In this document: positions 9,636 to 14,334 of the stretch, piece by piece
How positions within the stretch are numbered: position 1 is the first letter of the stretch
How the letters are laid out: the number at the start of each line of letters is the position of its first letter
From: a virus
Length of the DNA stretch: 21,000 nt
IMG/VR virus record: IMGVR_UViG_3300020001_000021
Coordinates: 1 to 21,000 of that record
Direction: 5' to 3' (one strand)
Notes under the pieces: generated by a model
Told to the model about the DNA's origin: nothing
Database searches by the model: none
What the model saw: the letters and a program-made list of their open reading frames with translations, nothing else
Translations under genes and position numbers: made by a program

Positions 9636-9649
9636 GACGGGCGGAATAG

Positions 9650-10492
9650 ATGGCAACCACTACAGCTCCGCCCCCACTGAACCCCACGCAGCAGAACGCC
9701 TACACGTACCTGATGGACCTGTTCAACTCCTACGATCTGGGGACGCTCGCGCCCCGCATTCTGGACATGATCCAGAAGGGCTACGACACCGACTCCATTT
9801 CGCTCGGGTTGCAGGACTCCCCCGAGTACAAGGCGCGATTCAAGGCGAATGACGCCCGCCGCAAGGCGGGCCTTCCGGTCCTGTCGCCAGCGGACTATCT
9901 GGCGACGGAGCGCTCTTACCGTTCGATCATGTCATCGGCCGGGCTACCGCCCGGTTTCTATGACCAGCACGACGATTTCACGAAGTGGCTTGAGACGGAT
10001 GTCAGCCCGAAGGAAGTTCAGGATCGGGTGAACCTGGCGACCGACAAGGCCAATTCGATGGACGACGCGACGAAGGACACGCTCTGGCGCTATCACGGGA
10101 TAGCGCCCGCGGATCTCGCCTCGTTCTTCCTCGATCAGAACAAGGCGCTGCCCCTGTTGCAGAAGATCAGCAAGCAGGTCGACGTGGGCGCAGCCGCGGA
10201 ACGCCAGGGCCTGAACGTGGACGCTGGCCGGGCGGACGTGCTGGCCAACAGCCAGCAGGCCGCGAACGCGGACCAGCTCTTCGGGAACGTCGCCGCGGAC
10301 ACCCGCGAGGGCGGGCGCATCGCGCAGATTTACGGCGACGTGTACACGCAGCAGATGGCCGAGAATGAGCAGTTCTTCGGTGATGAGGCCGCGAAGCAGA
10401 AGAAGGCCACCCTCTCTTCGCAGGAGAGGGCGACCTTCGGCGGTAAGTCTGGCATAGGCCAGTCCTCGCTCACGCAGGCGCGGAACATCTAA
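9650..10492 (+). CDS. Putative internal virion protein, last of the internal block
   Basis: 280 residues starting at ATG 9650 behind a weak CGGAATAG site. The N-terminus has a Pro/Thr leader, then helical segments; one is rich in acidic and aromatic residues (PPGFYDQHDDFTKWLETD). The end is Gln/Lys-rich, with SSQERATFGGKSGIGQSSLT near the C-terminus. It resembles the preceding gene in composition and helix spacing, so the two may be distant relatives. It ends 42 bases before a strong hairpin, which closes the transcription block. Function inferred from position only. Confidence 0.58.
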   Translation: MATTTAPPPLNPTQQNAYTYLMDLFNSYDLGTLAPRILDMIQKGYDTDSISLGLQDSPEYKARFKANDARRKAGLPVLSPADYLATERSYRSIMSSAGLPPGFYDQHDDFTKWLETDVSPKEVQDRVNLATDKANSMDDATKDTLWRYHGIAPADLASFFLDQNKALPLLQKISKQVDVGAAAERQGLNVDAGRADVLANSQQAANADQLFGNVAADTREGGRIAQIYGDVYTQQMAENEQFFGDEAAKQKKATLSSQERATFGGKSGIGQSSLTQARNI

Positions 10493-10534
10493 AGGCTCCG
10501 GTCGCCCCTCAGCGATGCCGCCGGGGCAATGAAT

Positions 10535-10567
10535 GAGCCCCACCCCCGCTCGTCAGGGGTGGGGCTC
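10535..10567 (+). terminator. Strong 12-bp GC hairpin closing the internal-protein block
   Basis: GAGCCCCACCCC at 10535-10546 pairs perfectly with GGGGTGGGGCTC at 10556-10567 around a 9-base loop. It lies just after the last internal-protein gene. No U-tract follows, which is usual for terminators in high-GC actinobacteria. Confidence 0.75.
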
Positions 10568-10730
10568 CGCAGGGCGACTCGGGGAGGCTGGAACTCCCCG
10601 GCGCCGACCGCGTAGTGGAAGCCTACCGCATGTGGTAGCGTCCCCCGCGCGGAACGGGGAGAGGTCAACTCCGGCAGTTTCGCCGCGAGCCGGTTAGGGA
10701 CCGTGTCCACGGGACCCCCGGTTCGCGCCA
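10568..10730. other. Non-coding stretch, first half
   Basis: I see no convincing gene on either strand here. The stretch contains short inverted repeats: CTACC/GGTAG around 10622-10638, and GCGAGCCGG at 10685-10693 against CCGGTTCGC at 10718-10726 with one G-T pair. The longer antisense frames over this area contain no recognisable protein and cross the terminator and the tRNA-like element. Confidence 0.5.
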
Positions 10731-10804
10731 TGCCTCCTGGTTGTAAGTAGCAACGCCCGCCCTGATACGGCGGGAGGTCCGGGTGTCAAATCCCGGGGAG
10801 GTTC
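10731..10804 (+). tRNA. Degenerate tRNA-Ile(GAT)-like cloverleaf
   Basis: A 74-base cloverleaf can be drawn. The acceptor is TGCCTCC / GGAGGTT (five Watson-Crick pairs, one G-T, one T-T). The D stem is GTTG/CAAC with a 7-base loop. The anticodon stem is CCCGCC/GGCGGG with loop CTGATAC, giving anticodon GAT at 10764-10766. The T stem is CCGGG/CCCGG with loop TGTCAAAT. Departures from a normal tRNA are a 6-bp anticodon stem, a D loop lacking the GG pair, an 8-base T loop, a T-T first pair and no encoded CCA. It may be a decayed tRNA, a tRNA mimic, or a chance fold. Confidence 0.38.
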
Positions 10805-10805
10805 T

Positions 10806-10869
10806 GAGAAGGTGGTACACCCGAGCGCGGTTCAGCTTCCCCCGCGCTCGGGTGCCGGAAGCCCTTCTC
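10806..10869. ncRNA. Nested stem-loop, candidate structured RNA
   Basis: An outer 7-bp stem (GAGAAGG at 10806-10812 with CCTTCTC at 10863-10869) encloses a perfect 13-bp hairpin (CACCCGAGCGCGG at 10818-10830 with its complement at 10842-10854, 11-base loop). It begins two bases after the tRNA-like element. Both stems are perfect, which is unlikely from composition alone. There is no U-tract and no known RNA family that I recognise. Confidence 0.45.
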
Positions 10870-10942
10870 GTGCCCGTGGGCAGTAGCCCCGGGAAGTGGC
10901 ATTGCAGCGGCTCCGGACGGTGCATCAATGCAGTGTCGCGCC

Positions 10943-10974
10943 GCCCGGCGCGGGCGTGGGGCCTTGCGCCGGGC
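10943..10974 (+). terminator. 9-bp GC hairpin upstream of DUF397 gene
   Basis: GCCCGGCGC at 10943-10951 pairs perfectly with GCGCCGGGC at 10966-10974 around a 14-base loop. It lies 12 bases before the Shine-Dalgarno of the DUF397 gene. It could terminate transcription of the structured region, or sit in the 5' leader of the DUF397 mRNA and control it. Confidence 0.4.
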
Positions 10975-10995
10975 CTCTAACTTGCAGGGGGAACA

Positions 10996-11172
10996 ATGGC
11001 GGAGCGGTGGCTGAAGGCTTGCGCGCGTAACGCGTGCGTTGAGGTGTCCGAGTCCGGGATCAGGGACAGCAAGGATCTCGCCGTTCTCCCGCTCCCCCAC
11101 GAGCAGGTGGCGATCTTCATCGCCGCCGCGAAGAACGGCGAGTTCGATGAGCTTCGGACTGGGGAAGTGTAG
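10996..11172 (+). CDS. DUF397-family small protein
   Basis: A 58-residue gene with a good ribosome binding site (CAGGGGGAAC) ahead of ATG. The product has the DUF397 pattern known from Streptomyces and related actinobacteria: a short N-terminus with W5, then CVEV at residues 14-17, a Gly-(I/V)-x-DSK core (GIRDSKDLAVLPL), and a C-terminal helix ending in KNGEFDEL. Family members are about 60 residues long and are often encoded beside XRE-type regulators in developmental or antibiotic regulation; biochemical function is unclear. Here it lies 11 bases from the end of a convergent minus-strand gene and about 3 kb from an XRE-type gene on the minus strand. Its presence in a phage structural region suggests an accessory (moron) gene acquired from the host. 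Confidence 0.8.
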   Translation: MAERWLKACARNACVEVSESGIRDSKDLAVLPLPHEQVAIFIAAAKNGEFDELRTGEV

Positions 11173-11173
11173 A

Positions 11174-11191
11174 GGGCCTGCCCCTAACCGC
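11174..11191 (+). repeat. 18-bp direct repeat, copy 1
   Basis: GGGCCTGCCCCTAACCGC lies between the DUF397 stop and the end of the convergent minus-strand gene. An exact second copy is at 13604-13621, downstream of the capsid terminator. The two flank the minus-strand cassette, the tRNA and the scaffold-capsid pair. Confidence 0.8.
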
Positions 11192-11510
11192 AGGGACAGC
11201 AGGTGTGGACGGCCTGGTGCATCTGCCCAGTGTCTTTCCAGTAGTCGAACTGATCAGGGTCGGGATGCCCGACCCCGTGCTCTGGGTATAGACGCTAGAA
11301 GAACCCCCGGTCGTCACGCCAGTGCAGCTCCCATTCGCTCATGGCGTGCTCGGTCGGGTTGTGGATTACGCACGGCAGATCCTCACACTTCTCCGCTCGG
11401 TGGATGTTCGTGAGGACCGCGACGCCTGCAGCGGCGCCGAAAAACGGCTCGGAGTGAGAGCCGATGATCGCCCTCGTGGGATCGTCGGGGTCAAGCACGA
11501 CCCGGTTCAC
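11184..11510 (-). pseudogene. Cys/His-containing phage protein (GHPDPD type) interrupted by an in-frame TAG
   Basis: The minus frame begins at GTG 11510, overlapping the upstream mini-gene stop as GTGA, and runs 71 codons to a TAG at 11295-11297. Codons continue in the same frame for 36 more residues to a second TAG at 11184. The first part holds SHSEPFFGAAAGVAVLTNI, CEDLPCVIHNPTEHAM and WRDDRGFF. The part after the TAG holds HGVGHPDPDQFDYWKDTGQ and ends TCCPCG. I recall actinophage hypothetical proteins in which a Cys/His segment, a WRDD-like segment and an HG(I/V)GHPDPD segment lie in one chain, often with ER before the last. The TAG falls about where that Glu would be, so a GAG-to-TAG change fits. 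No start codon precedes the second half. It is either a nonsense-broken gene, a readthrough product, or a shortened 71-residue protein. Function unknown; metal binding is plausible. Confidence 0.65.
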
Positions 11511-11593
11511 TCGGGCACCTTGTGCTGGCAGTCGCACCACGTGCCGCCCTTGCACTGTTCGTGCTGGGCGTCTTTGCATTTCTCGCAGATCAT
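11507..11593 (-). CDS. 28-aa Cys-rich mini-protein (zinc-ribbon-like)
   Basis: This tiny gene starts at an ATG that shares ATGA with the stop codon of the LuxR-type gene, and its TGA overlaps the next GTG as GTGA. The product reads MICEKCKDAQHEQCKGGTWC, then DCQHKVPE: a CxxC pair, H, C, then CxCxH. Five cysteines and two histidines in 28 residues suggest a small zinc-binding unit. Similar CDCQH-ending mini-proteins are, as far as I recall, common unannotated ORFs in actinophage genomes. The double overlap with its neighbours is strong evidence that it is translated. Role unknown; it may bind the regulator or nucleic acid. Confidence 0.68.
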   Translation of the reverse strand: MICEKCKDAQHEQCKGGTWCDCQHKVPE

Positions 11594-11796
11594 TCAATGA
11601 CTCCATTCCTGATGGCGTGCGCTACGGCGTGCGCCTTTCCGTGTAGGTCATTGCTTTGGCAGTACCGATAGAGATCGTTCTTCACTGTGCGCTCGGAGAC
11701 GTACATGACGCTGGCGATCTCCCTGATTGACATTCCGTTCGAGACGAGCTGAAGCACTCGCACTTGGCGGAACGCAACCTCCCCACCGTTGCTCAT
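11590..11796 (-). CDS. LuxR/GerE-type helix-turn-helix regulator
   Basis: A 68-residue protein that is almost only a LuxR-type DNA-binding domain. The usual pattern is visible: VRVLQLVSNGMSIREIASVM then YVSERTVKNDLYRYC, i.e. helix 1, turn, SxREIA, and the recognition helix SERTVKNDL, followed by a C-terminal helix with AVAHAIRNGVIE. It has no receiver or ligand domain, so it resembles stand-alone GerE-like regulators. I chose ATG 11796 because the longer frame to 11886 runs antisense through the tRNA. There is no Shine-Dalgarno, but a promoter at 11803-11831 would start the transcript at or near the ATG. It heads a three-gene minus-strand cassette and opposes the late operon. Target unknown. 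Confidence 0.82.
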   Translation of the reverse strand: MSNGGEVAFRQVRVLQLVSNGMSIREIASVMYVSERTVKNDLYRYCQSNDLHGKAHAVAHAIRNGVIE

Positions 11797-11802
11797 CGCG
11801 CG

Positions 11803-11831
11803 ATGGTAACACCCATAACCCACCCGGTCAC
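11803..11831 (-). promoter_or_regulatory. Sigma70-like promoter for a leaderless LuxR-type transcript
   Basis: On the minus strand, GTGACC (11831-11826) and TACCAT (11808-11803) are separated by 17 bases. TACCAT fits the actinobacterial TANNNT -10 pattern. The start codon lies 6 bases after the -10 box, so transcription would begin at the ATG, explaining the missing ribosome binding site. The -35 overlaps the plus-strand terminator hairpin. Confidence 0.5.
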
Positions 11832-11849
11832 TCGCTGGCCGGGTCTTTT
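11822..11849 (+). terminator. Rho-independent terminator just before tRNA-Met
   Basis: ACCCGGTCA (11822-11830) pairs with TGGCCGGGT (11836-11844), nine pairs including one G-T, around a 5-base loop, followed by TCTTTT. It is the only hairpin in the window with a clear T-tract. It points rightward, so it would stop plus-strand transcripts crossing the cassette. It ends one base before the tRNA, so the tRNA needs readthrough, its own promoter, or processing of a longer RNA. Confidence 0.65.
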
Positions 11850-11923
11850 GACGGGGTAGTGCAGCTCGGTAGCACACCAGGCTCATAACCTGGAAGTCGC
11901 GGGTTCAAATCCCGCCCCCGCCT
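11850..11923 (+). tRNA. tRNA-Met (CAT)
   Basis: A full cloverleaf of 74 bases. The acceptor is GACGGGG/CCCCGCC with one A-C mismatch at position 2-71. The D stem is GTGC/GCAC with GG in the loop, the anticodon stem CCAGG/CCTGG with loop CTCATAA, the variable region AAGTC, and the T stem GCGGG/CCCGC with loop TTCAAAT. The anticodon CAT is at 11884-11886. The anticodon stem lacks the three G-C pairs of initiator tRNA and pair 1-72 is G-C, so it is more likely elongator Met, or Ile if the C is lysidine-modified. CCA is not encoded. Confidence 0.9.
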
Positions 11924-11980
11924 CTCCTGAAGCCGACCGACCGGCCCGGCTCAGCGTAACTAGCCCGGTAGCAGAAGCCT

Positions 11981-12005
11981 CAGACCCGCTCCCCCGGCGG
12001 GTCTG
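11981..12005 (+). terminator. 9-bp hairpin between tRNA and scaffold gene
   Basis: CAGACCCGC (11981-11989) and GCGGGTCTG (11997-12005) pair perfectly around a 7-base loop. It lies 58 bases after the tRNA and 32 bases before the scaffold ATG, with no T-tract. It could end the tRNA transcript or form part of the scaffold-capsid mRNA leader. The rest of 11924-12037 shows nothing beyond the scaffold ribosome binding site. Confidence 0.45.
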
Positions 12006-12037
12006 TGCGGTCTGTGCCCACCTTTTAGGGAGAACGC

Positions 12038-12580
12038 ATGTCTCAGCAGGATTGGTTCGATGACGACCAGGACGACGCCGACGACGAGCCCAGCGCTCCG
12101 GCTCAGCCGAATCCTCGTGATCTGAGGAACCAGCTCAAGCAGGCCCTGAAGGCCAACAAGGAAATGAGCGCGAAGCTCGCTTCTGCCGAAAGCCTGGTGC
12201 GAAAGACGAACATCGGTAACTACTTCCGCGAGAAGGGTATCAACCCGAAACTCGCCAAGTATGTTCCTGCCGACCTCGATCCCAGCGACGACGCTCTAGC
12301 GAAATGGATCGAAGAGGACGGAGAGCTGTTCAATATCAAGCCGGTTGACGGTGGCGAGAATAAGCCATCAGATTCCAATACTGGTACTCCGGGTACCCCG
12401 GGACTGACAGGTGACAATATCACCCCTGAAGTCCAGCAGGGCTGGAACCAGATCAACAACACGACCGCCAACGCTTTGCCTCCCGGCAAGGCGGAAGAGC
12501 TGATGTCGAAGATTACCTCTGCGACTAGCCAAGAGGAACTTAAGCAGCTTCTCTTCTCGCACGGCGCGTCATCGTTCTAA
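12038..12580 (+). CDS. Putative scaffolding protein
   Basis: 180 residues with AGGGAGAA upstream of ATG. The N-terminus is very acidic (MSQQDWFDDDQDDADDE). A charged helix likely to form a coiled coil follows at about 28-57 (RDLRNQLKQALKANKEMSAK), then a compact central part with NYFREKGINPKLAKYVPADL, a Gly/Thr/Pro linker, and a helical C-terminus (EELMSKITSATSQEELKQLL). An acidic coiled-coil protein directly before the major capsid gene is the usual scaffold arrangement: it guides procapsid assembly and leaves before DNA fills the head. A capsid protease is not seen. The call rests on composition and position. Confidence 0.75.
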   Translation: MSQQDWFDDDQDDADDEPSAPAQPNPRDLRNQLKQALKANKEMSAKLASAESLVRKTNIGNYFREKGINPKLAKYVPADLDPSDDALAKWIEEDGELFNIKPVDGGENKPSDSNTGTPGTPGLTGDNITPEVQQGWNQINNTTANALPPGKAEELMSKITSATSQEELKQLLFSHGASSF

Positions 12581-12624
12581 ACATCTGCTGAAGTCCCTGA
12601 AACTTCAGCCAATAAGGAACGGTT

Positions 12625-13551
12625 ATGTCTAACGCATATACCGGGACTACTGAGCTGTCCAATCTTGTCAAGACCGGCTATGACCGGCTTGTCGAGTTTG
12701 GTCTCCGGGCGCAGACCGTTATCCGCAACGTCGCGGACAAGCGCCCCCAGCAGCTCACTAACCCGGGCACCACGATCACCTTCAGCTTCTACTCGGACCT
12801 GACCGCCGTCTCTTCGGCGCTCACCGAGGCGACTGACCCGGACTCGGTGGCGGTCTCGAACCCGTCGACTGTTTCCCTCACGCTCAACGAGTACGGCAAC
12901 GCGGTTCTTCAGACCCGCAAGGTTCGGCTGTTCACCATCTCGGACATCGACCCCGCTATCGCGGACATGGTCTCGTTCAACATGGCGGACTCGCTGGACA
13001 CCCTGGCGCTGACCACGCTTCGTGCGGGCACGAACGTGATCTACGCGTCGGGTTCCTCGACGGTCGGCGTCACCGGCTCTGCCACCATCACCTCCGCGCA
13101 CGTCCGCAAGGCCGTCGCGAAGCTCCGTGCGGCTAAGGCCGTTCCGCGGCGTGAAGAGTTGTGGTGGTGTGGCATTCACCCCGAGGTTTCGCACGACCTC
13201 CGCGCCGAGACTGGCGCTGGCGGCTGGCGTACCCCGCACGAGTACAACTCGAACGGGAACCTGTGGAAGGGTGAGATCGGCCAGTACGAGGGCGCCTTCT
13301 TCGTGGAGACCCCGCGTATGTACAACGCCACGGACGGCGCCTCTTCGGCGCGCGTCTTCCGTACCATCCTGTGCGGTCAGCAGGCTCTGGCGGAGGCCGT
13401 TGCAGAAGAGCCGCACATCGTGTTCGGTGAGGTGACGGACAAGCTCAAGCGGTTCCGGCCGGTTGGCTGGTACGGCGTGCTCGGATGGGCGCGCTACCGC
13501 GAAGAGGCTCTGTACCGCATCGAAACCACCAGCTCCATCGACAACGCGTAA
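12625..13551 (+). CDS. Major capsid protein, N4-gp56-like
   Basis: 308 residues, ATG preceded by AAGGAACGG. The layout resembles the N4-gp56 family of HK97-fold capsid proteins: an N-terminal helix (LVKTGYDRLVEFGLRAQTVI), a KRPQQLTNPGTTITFSFYSD strand region, ALTEATDPDSVAVSNPSTV, a YGNAVLQTRK strand, and an N-terminal-domain helix over IDPAIADMVSFNMADSLDTL. The C-terminal half contains the loop GWRTPHEYNSNGNLWKGEIG and VETPRMYNA, and closes with FRPVGWYGVLGWARYREEAL. It forms the icosahedral shell. Its position after the scaffold and before a strong terminator suits a highly expressed gene. Confidence 0.85.
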   Translation: MSNAYTGTTELSNLVKTGYDRLVEFGLRAQTVIRNVADKRPQQLTNPGTTITFSFYSDLTAVSSALTEATDPDSVAVSNPSTVSLTLNEYGNAVLQTRKVRLFTISDIDPAIADMVSFNMADSLDTLALTTLRAGTNVIYASGSSTVGVTGSATITSAHVRKAVAKLRAAKAVPRREELWWCGIHPEVSHDLRAETGAGGWRTPHEYNSNGNLWKGEIGQYEGAFFVETPRMYNATDGASSARVFRTILCGQQALAEAVAEEPHIVFGEVTDKLKRFRPVGWYGVLGWARYREEALYRIETTSSIDNA

Positions 13552-13561
13552 CCCGCGTTGC

Positions 13562-13600
13562 GGAAAGGCCCGGCGGCACCCCCTGTCGCCGGGCCTTTCC
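13562..13600 (+). terminator. 14-bp terminator hairpin after the major capsid gene
   Basis: GGAAAGGCCCGGCG (13562-13575) pairs perfectly with CGCCGGGCCTTTCC (13587-13600) around an 11-base loop, starting 11 bases after the capsid stop. There is no long T-tract. It probably terminates or stabilises the capsid mRNA and sets capsid expression apart from the genes that follow. Confidence 0.82.
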
Positions 13601-13603
13601 TGT

Positions 13604-13621
13604 GGGCCTGCCCCTAACCGC
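13604..13621 (+). repeat. 18-bp direct repeat, copy 2
   Basis: An exact copy of the 18 bases at 11174-11191 (GGGCCTGCCCCTAACCGC). It lies 4 bases after the capsid terminator and ends 20 bases before the next start codon. Both copies follow the end of a plus-strand gene, so the repeat might be a shared signal or a trace of duplication or recombination. Confidence 0.8.
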
Positions 13622-13641
13622 GTCCAGACCAGGAGCAAGCC

Positions 13642-13890
13642 GTGCCTACCTTAACGCCCCCCACCAGAGACCAAGGGCCAGCCGCCATGGATCGCCTATT
13701 CGTGCGATACAAGATCGCACGCGGTGTCTCGCTTTTGGTGACGGGCGCGAGCGTAGTGGAAATGCAGTACCCGAGTCAAACAGACATTGCCGCCGCGGAC
13801 TATTTCTACCAGGGCGGCATGGTGTGGACCATTTCAGACGCTGAGGCGCTAACTCTCACTAACGCCGGATACGGGGCATACATCACATGA
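13642..13890 (+). CDS. Small head-region protein, possible head decoration or completion protein
   Basis: 82 residues from GTG 13642, supported by AGGAG seven bases upstream; ATG 13687 is an alternative. The product has a short Pro-rich leader, then a compact beta-looking domain with VRYKIARGVSLLVTG, VVEMQYPSQTDIAAADYFYQ and WTISDAEALTLTNAGYG. Small proteins of this sort often follow the capsid gene in actinophages, and the end reads like a decorating beta-barrel or a head-completion protein, but I cannot assign it. Its TGA overlaps the next ATG as ATGA. Confidence 0.68.
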   Translation: MPTLTPPTRDQGPAAMDRLFVRYKIARGVSLLVTGASVVEMQYPSQTDIAAADYFYQGGMVWTISDAEALTLTNAGYGAYIT

Positions 13891-14072
13891 GCGGCAAGAA
13901 GAAGCCTCCCACTAAGCGCGCACCCATGGCAAAGCCCATGCCGCCCATTGTGGGCGGCCAGCCCGCCGGGCCTAGCTCCCCGCCCGCCCTTCCACTAAAG
14001 GGGATGAAGGGGAAGCCAACTCCGGCGGTAATGAAGAAGGCTCCGGCGAAGAAGTCGGGTCGCGGGAAATAG
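13887..14072 (+). CDS. Small Lys/Pro-rich basic protein
   Basis: 61 residues starting in the ATGA overlap with the preceding gene, which argues for coupled translation. The sequence is rich in Lys, Pro, Gly and Ala (MSGKKKPPTKRAPMAKPM; ends KKAPAKKSGRGK) and has no hydrophobic core, so it is probably unstructured and nucleic-acid-binding. Its last 101 bases overlap the 3' end of the antisense XRE-type gene. Function unknown. Confidence 0.6.
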   Translation: MSGKKKPPTKRAPMAKPMPPIVGGQPAGPSSPPALPLKGMKGKPTPAVMKKAPAKKSGRGK

Positions 14073-14334
14073 GCACGACCCGGATCTCCATCCGGTAGCC
14101 CAGTGCGAGAAGGAACTTCGCCGCACTGCGGAAGCTCATGCTCTTCCCGTGCCGCACTCCGGTGCGGACGGCTGCCACGTACGAGGTGTGCACGCCAAGT
14201 ATCTCGGCCATCTCGGTAGTGGAGATGCCCTGTTCTTCGAGGATCCGGGCTATCAGGCGGCCGAGTTCCGCGTTGACCCGCTGCACCTCCTCTTCGGCCT
14301 CGACAGCCGCCGCATCCCATTTAGGAGTCCCCAT
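13972..14334 (-). CDS. XRE-type helix-turn-helix regulator, antisense to the structural operon
   Basis: A 120-residue minus-strand protein. After an acidic helical N-terminus (about 7-35), residues 37-65 form a helix-turn-helix of Cro/C1 (XRE) type: GISTTEMAEILGVHTSYVAA with a basic turn RTGVRHGKS. Then comes FRSAAKFLLALGYRMEIRVV, the end usual in HigA-like antitoxins and small actinobacterial XRE proteins. Residues after about 92 are Ser/Pro-rich and lie opposite the Lys-rich plus gene, so the real domain may end earlier. The ATG shares the palindrome CCATGG with the ATG of the plus gene at 14333. No Shine-Dalgarno is seen; a GTG at codon 17 behind GAAGAGGAG is an alternative start. No toxin gene is adjacent. 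It could be a repressor, an antitoxin relic, or a moron controlling the late operon. Confidence 0.72.
   Translation of the reverse strand: MGTPKWDAAAVEAEEEVQRVNAELGRLIARILEEQGISTTEMAEILGVHTSYVAAVRTGVRHGKSMSFRSAAKFLLALGYRMEIRVVPISRDPTSSPEPSSLPPELASPSSPLVEGRAGS

Noticed and set aside
10783-10980. 65-residue plus ORF across the structured region
   Set aside because: It runs through the nested hairpins, has no ribosome binding site or recognisable domain, and its stop precedes the DUF397 leader.
10970-10985. CTCTAAC string, as if an amber-suppressor tRNA anticodon loop
   Set aside because: The flanking bases do not form an anticodon stem and no cloverleaf can be drawn, so it does not explain the in-frame TAG at 11295-11297.
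11511-11606. Longer N-terminus for the GHPDPD-type gene from 11606
   Set aside because: It runs out of frame over the 28-residue gene, whose start and stop overlaps fit a GTG start at 11510.
11797-11886. Longer N-terminus for the LuxR-type gene from 11886
   Set aside because: It would be antisense through the tRNA and terminator and would have no family similarity; the HTH domain is complete without it.
13701-13721. 8-bp inverted repeat around CGTGCGAT/ATCGCACG
   Set aside because: It lies within the coding sequence of the 82-residue gene with no neighbouring signal, and an 8-bp repeat is not remarkable on its own.
13883-14320. 145-residue minus frame over the XRE-type gene
   Set aside because: It is an out-of-frame shadow of the XRE-type gene, rich in Gly/Arg, without any motif.
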